Shown: piece by piece, positions 1 through 5,675 of the stretch
Numbering within the stretch: the first letter of the stretch is position 1
How the letters are laid out: the number at the start of each line of letters is the position of its first letter
Assembly: GCA_963560005.1 (NCBI GenBank)
Contig: CAUWNG010000086.1
Coordinates: 1 to 7,254 of the forward strand
DNA: 7,254 nucleotides
Origin: CAG-273 sp963560005
GTDB lineage: Bacteria; Bacillota; Clostridia; TANB77; CAG-508
Direction: 5' to 3'
Notes under the pieces: generated by a model
Database searches by the model: none
What the model saw: the letters and a program-made list of their open reading frames with translations, nothing else
What the model was told of the DNA's origin: nothing
Made by a program: the position numbers and the translations under genes

Positions 1-1
1 A

Positions 2-319
2 TCTTCATTATTAAAATTAGTTATTTCTCAAAGATTGCTAAAAGGTAAGGATGGAAATTTAGTTCTAGTTCCAGAAGTAATGGTAGTAGATAATATTGTT
101 TCAGGTATTATTAGAAAAGAAAAAATAAGTGTTTCTGAAATAGAAGATGCTATACAAAGTAGTTCTGAAAAAGGAAGTATTAGTTTAATTAATTCAATTG
201 CAGAATTATTTACAGAAGATAGAATTACATTAGAACAAGCAAAGTCACAAATAGAAGAAAAAAATATAGAAATGTTAAACAGAATTATAATGCAATTAAA
301 AATTAAAAAAGAAAAATAA
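2..319 (+). CDS. PilT-like type IV pilus ATPase, C-terminal end (5' partial)
   Basis: This is the last 105 codons of a gene that enters from the left edge; the frame is open from base 2 and begins SSLLKLVISQRLLKGKDGN. The pattern QRL, then a basic/glycine turn, then VPEVMVVDNIVSGIIRKEK, an 'IQSSSEKGSISLINSIAELF' stretch and a final helical 'ITLEQAKSQ' segment matches the C-terminal domain of PilT-family secretion ATPases, where QRL and the following strand precede the helices that end in a short 'T.EEA' motif. The Walker and His-box motifs lie outside the window. PilT-type ATPases are cytoplasmic hexamers that power pilus retraction; a PilB-type extension ATPase is less likely because PilB proteins usually carry a Cys4 zinc site nearby. 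A GspF-type platform gene starts 29 bp downstream, so the two are probably one operon. The first in-frame UUG (35) is internal, not a start. Confidence 0.75.
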   Translation, partial: SSLLKLVISQRLLKGKDGNLVLVPEVMVVDNIVSGIIRKEKISVSEIEDAIQSSSEKGSISLINSIAELFTEDRITLEQAKSQIEEKNIEMLNRIIMQLKIKKEK

Positions 320-348
320 TATAAGAAAAAATAGAGGGGAGGAGAAGA

Positions 349-1698
349 ATGCCTGAATATATATATAAAGCTGTAACTAAACAGGGACAAATTGTTAGAA
401 ATAGGGTAGAAGATGCAAGTAGAAATACTTTAGTTAAGCGTTTAAAAAATAATGATTTATTGCCAATTGAAGTTGTACAAGTTGGATATAAAAGTAAACA
501 ATCTAAGGCTAATAAAAAGAATATAGTTGATATAGATGACATAATGAAAACTGCAAATTCTGCTAATATATTACAAGGAAGAGACGCAACTAAAAGAACA
601 TTAAAAGAAAGAATTAATTTAGCTATTTCTGCAGAAGAAAGGATTACAGAAAGAGATATTATTATATTTACACAAAATTTTTATTTGCTAAAAAAAGCAA
701 ATTTTAACAATATTCATGCTTTAAGTACAATTATAAAAAGTACAGAAAATTTATCTTTTAGGGGAATATTAGAAGATATACTTGCTGGTGTCGAAGCAGG
801 AGAATATATGTATACTACAATGGAATATTATTCGAATGTATTTCCATATATATATATTAATATGGTAAAAGTAGGAGAGCTTTCTGGTTCTTTAGCAAAA
901 TCTCTAGAGCAAGCTGTTAAATATCTTGAAGATACAACTGAAAGAAATAAGAAAATTAGAGGAATACTAATTCCAAACATAATACAGTTTGTTGGTATAT
1001 TAGTATTATTGGTAGTAGGAACAGTATTTGTTTTACCAGCAATTCAAGATGTATTTAATCAAATTGGAACAAGTGAAACATTACCAGCAATAACATTGTG
1101 GTTTATGGACTTTATGGATAACTTATTAATTTATTGGTATATTCCAGTAGGTATAATTGCATCTATAGTTTTAATAATATTTGCTTATGTTAATTCTCCA
1201 AAAGGAAAATATAGTTTTCACTATTTTAAATATAAAGCACCTATTTTTGGAAAATTAATTTATTCAATAGATTTTTCAAGGGTAATGAGAGCTATGTTAC
1301 TTAATTTGCAAAATGGTATGAGAATACAAGATGCTTTAGAAGTAAGTAAGTCAGTTGTAAAAAATCACGTAATGTTGTCAATAATAGAAACTTCTATTAA
1401 TAATATTTTTATAGGAGGTTCATGGATAGAACCTTTCGAGAAATCAGGATTAACTTCACCAATGCAAACTGAAATGTTAAAAATAGGTATGCAAACAGAT
1501 TTGGCAGAAATGATGGAAAAATTACTAGAATATATGGATATAGATATAAATAATACTCTACAAAAGATTATGAAAGTATTACCAGAATTAGTATATTCAA
1601 TAGTTGGTGTATTATTAATATTCTTAGTAGTTGTTGTATTGGTTCCATGTATCCAATTATATATGGGAAACTGGTTCATAGATGCTATGGGAGTTTAA
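349..1698 (+). CDS. GspF/PilC-like type II secretion/type IV pilus inner-membrane platform protein
   Basis: This 449-residue protein is a polytopic inner-membrane platform that would couple the cytoplasmic pilus ATPase to pilin assembly. The N-terminal block MPEYIYKAVTKQGQIVRNRV with DLLPIEVVQV (1-45) is the usual GspF/PilC start. A charged linker (46-98) leads to the first F domain (about 99-205), which holds the family signature MVKVGELSGSL (172-182). Hydrophobic segments lie at about 206-231, 264-282 and 415-436. The second F domain (about 300-410) is degenerate at the matching place: IGMQTDLAEMM (379-389) lacks the usual G-E-x-S-G. Length is close to the family norm of about 400. The ATG has a very strong purine-rich ribosome-binding site, AGGGGAGGAG, at 335-344. 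It follows the PilT-like gene by 29 bp and is followed by a hairpin, so it is probably the last gene of the transcript seen here. Which pilus or secretion system it serves cannot be told. Confidence 0.88.
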   Translation: MPEYIYKAVTKQGQIVRNRVEDASRNTLVKRLKNNDLLPIEVVQVGYKSKQSKANKKNIVDIDDIMKTANSANILQGRDATKRTLKERINLAISAEERITERDIIIFTQNFYLLKKANFNNIHALSTIIKSTENLSFRGILEDILAGVEAGEYMYTTMEYYSNVFPYIYINMVKVGELSGSLAKSLEQAVKYLEDTTERNKKIRGILIPNIIQFVGILVLLVVGTVFVLPAIQDVFNQIGTSETLPAITLWFMDFMDNLLIYWYIPVGIIASIVLIIFAYVNSPKGKYSFHYFKYKAPIFGKLIYSIDFSRVMRAMLLNLQNGMRIQDALEVSKSVVKNHVMLSIIETSINNIFIGGSWIEPFEKSGLTSPMQTEMLKIGMQTDLAEMMEKLLEYMDIDINNTLQKIMKVLPELVYSIVGVLLIFLVVVVLVPCIQLYMGNWFIDAMGV

Positions 1699-1703
1699 AT
1701 TAT

Positions 1704-1738
1704 AAGAGACGAGGAACAGATGGATATCCTTGTCTCTT
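1704..1738 (+). terminator. 12-bp stem hairpin after the GspF-like gene, probable terminator or attenuator
   Basis: Left arm 1704-1715 (AAGAGACGAGGA) pairs with right arm 1727-1738 (TCCTTGTCTCTT) through 12 pairs with one G-T wobble and an 11-nt loop. It begins 5 bp after the GspF-like stop. The downstream T-run is weak (TTTAATTAAAA), so termination may be partial. It sits just before the ROK ribosome-binding site and its loop contains the ATG at 1720, which argues against that ATG as the ROK start. Confidence 0.55.
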
Positions 1739-1743
1739 TAATT

Positions 1744-1752
1744 AAAAGGAGG
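1744..1752 (+). promoter_or_regulatory. Ribosome-binding site that fixes the ROK start at UUG 1759
   Basis: AAAAGGAGG ends 6 nt before TTG at 1759-1761. This is ideal spacing, while the in-frame ATG at 1720 has only a poor purine stretch and lies in a hairpin loop. The UUG start also places the conserved DIGGS phosphate loop at residues 6-10, where ROK proteins normally have it. Confidence 0.85.
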
Positions 1753-1758
1753 ATTATA

Positions 1759-2661
1759 TTGAAAATAGGGATTGATATTGGTGGAAGTCATATAGGAATA
1801 GGACAAATAGATATTGATGGAAAAATTTTTTTAAAAAAAGAAATAGATTTAAGAGATATAATAAATAATAATATAGAAGATAATATAACACAATACATAA
1901 TGAATGAATTAGAAACATTAACTAGAGAATATAATATTGAACTTATAGGTCTAGCTATGCCAGGGACGGTAAAAGATAGGGAACTTACAAGATCTATTAA
2001 TTTAGGAGTTAAAAATTTTAAAATAGCAGAAATTATAGAAAATAAATTTAATATTCCTGTAATTGCTAATAATGATGCAAAATGTGCTGCAATGGCAGAA
2101 AAACAATTTGGAAGTTTAAAAAAATATGAAGATTGTATATTTTTATGCTTAGGTACAAGAATTGGTGGAGCTGCTTTTCTTAATAATAAAATATTAAAAT
2201 CAAAAGATAATGTTGGTTTTGAATTGGGTCATATAATAATAGACAAAAATGGTTTACAATGTAATTGTGGTAAAAAAGGATGTTTTGAAACATATTGTTC
2301 AATAAAAAAATTTAAATTAAAAGTAATAAATAGTTTGAATATAGATAAAGATACAAAATCTACAGATTTAGTCAATATAATAAAACAACATATTAATGAC
2401 TTAGTTATACAAAAACTTATACAAGAATATGTAGATAATTTAATTATAGGAATATCCAATATAATAGATATTTTTGAGCCTGAGGCTATATCATTAGGTG
2501 GAGGATTTGTATATTTTAAAGAAATATTTTATAATAAATTTTTAGAGGAATTTAAATTAAAAAACTATAGATACAATAAAGATAGAATAACAGAAATAAA
2601 AATTGCTGAATTAGGTAATGATGCTGGAATTATTCGGTTCAACAATAATATAAAAGTCTAG
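1759..2661 (+). CDS. ROK-family sugar kinase (glucokinase-like), probable +1 frameshift near the 3' end
   Basis: ROK proteins are cytoplasmic ATP-dependent kinases of glucose, N-acetylmannosamine and related sugars. The sequence shows the phosphate loop DIGGS (6-10), GLAMPG (64-69), NND with catalytic Asp106, LGTRIGG (131-137), the E155-L-G-H158 motif, and the zinc-binding set H158/C168-x-C170-G-x-x-G-C175. There is no N-terminal helix-turn-helix, so it is a kinase, not a ROK repressor. Two points are odd. R134 replaces the usual glycine of GTGIGG. At codon 293 the frame meets CGG (2635-2637): read straight, the tail is IIRFNNNIKV ending at 2661 inside the terminator stem; read with the C skipped, it is LGNDAGIIGSTII, the family's normal ending, with stop TAA at 2651-2653 just outside the terminator (297 residues). 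The second reading is preferred. The substrate is not determined. The coordinates cover both stops. Confidence 0.85.
   Translation: MKIGIDIGGSHIGIGQIDIDGKIFLKKEIDLRDIINNNIEDNITQYIMNELETLTREYNIELIGLAMPGTVKDRELTRSINLGVKNFKIAEIIENKFNIPVIANNDAKCAAMAEKQFGSLKKYEDCIFLCLGTRIGGAAFLNNKILKSKDNVGFELGHIIIDKNGLQCNCGKKGCFETYCSIKKFKLKVINSLNIDKDTKSTDLVNIIKQHINDLVIQKLIQEYVDNLIIGISNIIDIFEPEAISLGGGFVYFKEIFYNKFLEEFKLKNYRYNKDRITEIKIAELGNDAGIIRFNNNIKV
2632..2641 (+). other. Putative +1 frameshift site at CGG in the ROK gene
   Basis: The bases ATT-C-GGT-TCA follow the conserved codons for LGNDAGII. Read straight they give I-R-F; skipping C2635 gives I-G-S, the expected ROK ending. No stop codon follows the CGG here, unlike the two feoB sites, so a stop codon is not needed for the pattern. 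Confidence 0.55.
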
Positions 2662-2683
2662 ATGCAACGCCAACATCTAGACT
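2655..2683. terminator. Two-way intrinsic terminator between the ROK gene and the convergent small gene
   Basis: AGTCTAGATG (2655-2664) and CATCTAGACT (2674-2683) form a perfect 10-bp stem with a 9-nt loop. On the minus strand the stem is followed by TTTTATATTATTG, a good U-tract for the leftward gene that stops at 2692. On the plus strand the tail is AAAATTATTTATTT, weaker. The ROK zero-frame stop (2659-2661) falls inside the left arm; the +1-frame stop (2651-2653) does not. Confidence 0.8.
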
Positions 2684-2691
2684 AAAATTAT

Positions 2692-2955
2692 TTATTTAAC
2701 TAACCAAAATTCAAAATTATTAAGGTTAATTAACCAGTGCAGAGGAGTATTTTTAATCCTCTGAGCAAAACAAAATTTTTTGCTAATTTTTATATTTGGA
2801 ATATTATCCAAATGCTCAAGAGGCAAGTAAAAATGATCAGTTAAAGGATCATATTTTACATATTTCTGAATTTCGTAATTTGATATTATCTCTTGAAGCA
2901 GTTGATTTATAGGTTCATTACTACAAGGAATAAGTTTTTTCAGATAGTATAACAA
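2692..2955 (-). CDS. Small protein of unknown function, 87 residues
   Basis: I do not recognise the family. Starting at UUG 2955 the product is 87 residues: MLYYLKKLIPCSNEPINQLLQ at the N-terminus, a mixed middle with YVKYDPLTDHFYLPLEHLD, then a basic/aromatic end with KKFCFAQRIKNTPLHWLINL and FEFWLVK. It has two cysteines, no clear signal peptide and no clear membrane helix. The start is chosen because AGGAGGG lies 6 nt before the UUG, and because the upstream in-frame ATG at 3003 coincides with the predicted transcription start of a near-consensus promoter. The gene lies 94 bp beyond the feoB stop on the same strand, has its own promoter and ends at a strong terminator, so it is an independent unit or a feo-linked gene with added expression. 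Promoter, ribosome-binding site and terminator together make it likely to be real. Confidence 0.65.
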   Translation of the reverse strand: MLYYLKKLIPCSNEPINQLLQEIISNYEIQKYVKYDPLTDHFYLPLEHLDNIPNIKISKKFCFAQRIKNTPLHWLINLNNFEFWLVK

Positions 2956-2961
2956 GAAAAT

Positions 2962-2968
2962 CCCTCCT
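2962..2968 (-). promoter_or_regulatory. Ribosome-binding site that fixes the small gene's UUG start
   Basis: On the minus strand AGGAGGG is followed after ATTTTC (6 nt) by TTG at 2955-2953. The ATG at 3003 has no comparable site and would leave almost no leader from the promoter at 3009-3037. Confidence 0.75.
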
Positions 2969-3008
2969 AATAAATAATGGCGTTGAAATGATGATAACAT
3001 CAATATTT

Positions 3009-3037
3009 ATTATACTATATTTGTTATAAAAATGCAA
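3009..3037 (-). promoter_or_regulatory. Near-consensus sigma-A type promoter of the small gene
   Basis: On the minus strand, -35 TTGCAT (3037-3032) and -10 TATAAT (3014-3009) are separated by exactly 17 bp. The transcription start would fall near 3002, giving a leader of about 47 nt before the UUG start. It lies just beyond the feoB stop at 3050. Confidence 0.75.
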
Positions 3038-3049
3038 ATTAGTAAAAAA

Positions 3050-5187
3050 TTAAATTATCCAATGAAATAAATTCCATATAAATGTGGTACACATACACAA
3101 TATTATTCCGGATAAAGTAGGAAGTATAAAAGCTAAAATACTCCATTTATAACTTCCAGTTTCCTTTTTTATAGTCAAAAGAGTTGTAGCACAAGGAAAA
3201 TGTAGTAATGTAAATATCATTACATTTATGGCAGTTAACAAAGTCCAGCCATTTTGAATTAATATTTGACCTATACTAAAAGTATCTTCTAAATCTACTA
3301 AAACACCTTTTTGCATATAGCTCATTAGAATTATAGGTAAAACAATTTCATTAGCAGGTAATCCCAATATAAAAGCTGTTAAAATATATCCATCTAAGCC
3401 TAAAAGATTAGCAAAAGGATTTAAAAAATTCGCTACAAATGTAAGAATACTTGAGTTTCCAATATATATATTAGAAAATAGCCAAATAATTAAACCTGTA
3501 GGTGCTGCAACGCTTATAGCTCTACCAAGCACAAAAATTGTTCTATCAAAAATACTTCTTATAAAAACTTTTCCAAATTGAGGTCTTCTATATGGAGGTA
3601 ATTCAAGTACAAAAGATGAAGGTAGACCCTTTAAAATGGTTTTTGATAGAAGTTTAGATATTAGCAGAGTCATAAATATACCAAGCAATATTATGGCTAA
3701 AACAACAAGTGTAGAAATGATAGAAGATGTAAAACCAGAAAACATACTTCCTATAAATATTGTGGCAACAGTAATTAAAAATGGAAATCTACCGTTACAA
3801 GGTACAAATGAATTAGTTAATATGGAAATAAGTTTTTCTCGTGGAGAACTAATTATCCTTGCTCCAATAACACCAGCAGCATTACAACCAAACCCCATAC
3901 ACATTGTTAGTGCTTGCTTACCGTGAGCTACAAGCTTTTTTAAAACAACTATCTAAATTAAAAGCAATTCTTGGTAGATAACCTAAATCTTCTAATATAG
4001 TAAAAAGAGGAAAGAATATAGCCATTGGTGGTAACATAACAGCAATTACTGAGGTAAGAGTAGTATAAATTCCATCAATTAAAATACCAATTAGCCAATT
4101 GGGGGTATTAATATTATTTAAAACATATACAATTTTTTCTTGCAAAAATCCAAAGAAATTAGATAGTAATTGTGATGGATAATTGGCTCCGACTATTGTT
4201 AACCAAAATATAAATCCTAAAAATACTATCATGATAGGAATACCAAATTTCTTTGATGTTAGTATTTTATCTATTTTTCTATCTCGTTCATTATAATTTT
4301 CTTTTTTAAAAGTACATACATCGTTGGAAATGACTTCACATTTGAATACAATTGTAGATACAATTTCATCTTTAAAAGCATCTTTATCAATTAATGAATA
4401 TATATTATAAAGTTTAGAAACCAATAATGGATTTTTTATTAAGTTAATATTAAAATTATTTTCTATAGAAGATATTATTTTATCATTTCTATCGAGTAAT
4501 TTTAATGCTATCCATCTACTTAAAAATTTTCTATTATCAGGTAGTAAATCTATAATATCATTTTCAATATTATTAATATAAGTTTCTATATATGAAGAAT
4601 ATATTAAACGTTTTGGATTAGGAATAATTTTTTTAGTACAAACATCGTAGATTGTTTTCATTAATTTATCTAATGTTTTAATTTTTTTTGCTGTTACACC
4701 AACTACAGGTACTCCTAATAATTTTTCCAAAAGTGTAAAATCTATACTAATTCCTTTTTTCTTAGCTTCATCTAAAAGATTTACACAAACTATAATATTA
4801 TTTGTAATTTCCATAGTCTGGTATACTAAATTAAGATTTCTTTCCAGATTTGTAGCATCTAAAATTATAACAGTAGCATCTGGATTATCAAAGCAAATAT
4901 AGTCTCTAGCAATTTCTTCTTCATCAGAATTTGACATTAAAGAGTATGTACCGGGAATGTCTACTAAAAGAAAATTAGTGGAATTATATTCACATAAACC
5001 AGTAGCATTAGCAACAGTTTTACCGTGGCCAATTTCCAGTATGTTGATGCAAACCTGTTAATCCATTAAAAACAGTAGACTTTCCCACATTTGGATTGCC
5101 ACTAATAGCAATAGTATAATCATATTTAATTGTATTAACTGTATCATTAACTATATTAGAGCCAGTTGAGCTAGATGTTAACCCCAT
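3050..5187 (-). CDS. feoB: Ferrous iron transporter FeoB, full length only if two +1 frameshifts at CGG occur
   Basis: FeoB is the inner-membrane Fe2+ permease with a cytoplasmic G-protein domain. Three abutting frames join into a 711-residue protein, a normal length. The start is ATG 5187 with AGGAG at 5196-5200. Segment 1 (residues 1-54) has the P-loop GNPNVGKST (30-38) and HQHTGNWP. Segment 2 (55-421) begins GKTV and has DIPGTYSL (G3, 76-83), NLLD (G4, 136-139) and the first membrane segments, including the LEDLGYLPRIAF gate region. Segment 3 (422-711) begins GKQALTMCMGFGCNAAG and holds the NGRFP motif and the remaining transmembrane helices. Each junction is a CGG-TAA pair where skipping one C restores the conserved sequence exactly. 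All other motifs and residues look intact, so a pseudogene under decay is less likely than recoding, though not excluded. Without shifting, only a 55-residue peptide is made. feoA lies 60 bp upstream on the same strand. Confidence 0.85.
3917..3926 (-). other. Second putative +1 frameshift site in feoB (CGG-TAA)
   Basis: The coding strand reads TCA-C-GGT-AAG. Read straight it is S-R-stop; skipping the C (base 3923) gives S-G-K and continues as QALTMCMGFGCN, a conserved FeoB membrane-core motif. Residues before (FKKACSS) and after fit the family without gap or overlap. Confidence 0.65.
5019..5028 (-). other. First putative +1 frameshift site in feoB (CGG-TAA)
   Basis: The coding strand reads CCA-C-GGT-AAA. 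Read straight it is P-R-stop; skipping the C (base 5025) gives the conserved FeoB switch I sequence GNWPGKT, with the G2 threonine at residue 57. It shares CACGGTAA with the second feoB site. Confidence 0.7.
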
Positions 5188-5213
5188 AATATTTTCTCCT
5201 TTAAAAATTATTT

Positions 5214-5225
5214 ATAATATATTAT
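5214..5225. promoter_or_regulatory. AT-only palindrome in the feoA-feoB gap, possible metal-regulator site
   Basis: ATAATATATTAT is a perfect 12-bp palindrome between the feoA stop (5248) and the feoB ribosome-binding site. A close relative lies before feoA at 5497-5510. Fur- or DtxR-type control of feo genes is common, but an AT-only palindrome in such an AT-rich sequence may be chance. Confidence 0.22.
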
Positions 5226-5247
5226 TAAAGAAGTATAATATATGTTA

Positions 5248-5478
5248 CTAATAATTAACAATAATTTTATTAGCATCTTCTTTTCTTAAAGCTATAATAC
5301 TACCCCTAACTTCATAAGCTCTAGAATTACCAGTTGGACTTTTGAAAATAGGAATAATTTTTGTTTTTTTTACCATTCCTAAATCCAAAAATCTTCTTCT
5401 AAGATCATCAGTAGCAGTTATATTATCAATTTTGCCAAAACAATTTAAAGGCAAAGTATCAAGTGTACATTTATTCAT
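5248..5478 (-). CDS. feoA: FeoA family protein of the ferrous iron uptake system
   Basis: This 76-residue protein has the compact SH3-like fold pattern of FeoA: TLDTLPLNCFGKIDNI, then LRRRFLDLGMVKKTKIIPIF, SPTGNSRAYEVRGSIIALRKEDANKIIV. The LRRRFLDLGM helix and the Y-x-V-R-G-x-x-I-A-L-R-x-x-x-A end are typical. FeoA is a small cytoplasmic partner thought to act on FeoB. The start is ATG 5478, giving family-standard length; further upstream the frame has no good start. The GGAGG (5492-5496) is 13 nt away, unusually far, and its ideal position instead serves an ATG-TAA start-stop pair at 5486-5481. feoB follows after 60 bp on the same strand, so they are likely co-transcribed. No CGG codon occurs in it. 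Confidence 0.88.
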   Translation of the reverse strand: MNKCTLDTLPLNCFGKIDNITATDDLRRRFLDLGMVKKTKIIPIFKSPTGNSRAYEVRGSIIALRKEDANKIIVNY

Positions 5479-5480
5479 AT

Positions 5481-5486
5481 TTACAT
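5481..5486 (-). promoter_or_regulatory. Start-stop element (ATG-TAA) ahead of feoA
   Basis: On the minus strand GGAGG-TTTTT-ATG-TAA-AT-ATG places a start codon followed at once by a stop 5 nt after the ribosome-binding site. The real feoA ATG begins 2 nt after the TAA, in a different frame. A ribosome could initiate, stop, and restart at feoA; this may also simply be a long spacer. Confidence 0.4.
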
Positions 5487-5496
5487 AAAAACCTCC

Positions 5497-5510
5497 ATAA
5501 TATATATTAT
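5497..5510. promoter_or_regulatory. AT-only palindrome abutting the feoA ribosome-binding site
   Basis: ATAATATATATTAT is a perfect 14-bp palindrome directly upstream of GGAGG. It resembles the 12-bp palindrome before feoB (5214-5225). It could be an operator for an iron-responsive repressor; low sequence complexity makes this weak. Confidence 0.25.
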
Positions 5511-5564
5511 TAATAAAAATTACGAAGGTGATTAAAAAGTTTTCCAAATATCTAATATAAACAC

Positions 5565-5591
5565 AAAAAAAGCCTAAAATTAGGCTTTTTT
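5565..5591. terminator. Intrinsic terminator, duplicated copy; ends the fic gene transcript
   Basis: A7-GCCTA-AAAT-TAGGC-T6 forms a short GC-clamped stem extended by A-T pairs, with T-runs on both strands. On the minus strand it lies downstream of the fic stop (5676). It is the copied tRNA-Phe terminator. Confidence 0.8.
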
Positions 5592-5594
5592 CTA

Positions 5595-5611
5595 TGGTGG
5601 CTTGAAGTGGA
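5595..5611 (-). pseudogene. tRNA-Phe 3'-end remnant (17 nt)
   Basis: Reading the minus strand, it holds the last T-loop base, CCACT of the T-stem, TCAAGCC acceptor strand, A73 and CCA, identical to the intact gene at 7115-7190. The bases upstream (5612 on) do not continue as a tRNA, so this is a displaced or duplicated att core, not a gene. Confidence 0.75.
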
Positions 5612-5675
5612 TATGAATAATTTTTATATTATTAATTACTATAATTCTTCTTTTTTGTTATTTTCAATTCTGTCA

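Larger units (their letters stand above)
5551..5611. repeat. Direct repeat copy 1 (att-like), contains a tRNA-Phe 3' end and terminator
   Basis: This 61-bp stretch matches 7070-7131 (62 bp) with one substitution (5560 A, 7079 G) and one extra A in the A-run. Identity ends sharply after AGTGGA, inside the T-arm region of tRNA-Phe. A copy of a tRNA 3' end at the far side of an accessory gene is the usual trace of integration at a tRNA. Confidence 0.8.

Noticed and set aside
28..542. Minus-strand frames opposite the PilT-like and GspF-like genes
   Set aside because: They are low-complexity F/I/L/S-rich shadows of well-supported plus-strand genes.
1720..1758. ROK start at ATG 1720 (13 extra residues)
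   Set aside because: The ATG lies in a hairpin loop with a poor ribosome-binding site. UUG 1759 has AAAAGGAGG 6 nt upstream and matches the family N-terminus.
2956..3003. Small gene start at ATG 3003 (103 residues)
   Set aside because: The predicted transcription start is near 3002, and AGGAGGG correctly precedes UUG 2955.
3636..3926. 96-codon plus-strand frame
   Set aside because: It lies antisense to conserved feoB sequence and has no ribosome-binding site.
3050..5187. feoB as an ordinary pseudogene with two unrelated frameshifts
   Set aside because: Both breaks are the same event (an extra C before GGT at CGG-TAA), the rest of the 711 residues is intact with all G motifs, and the same event occurs at a third site in another gene. 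Decay is still possible but explains less.
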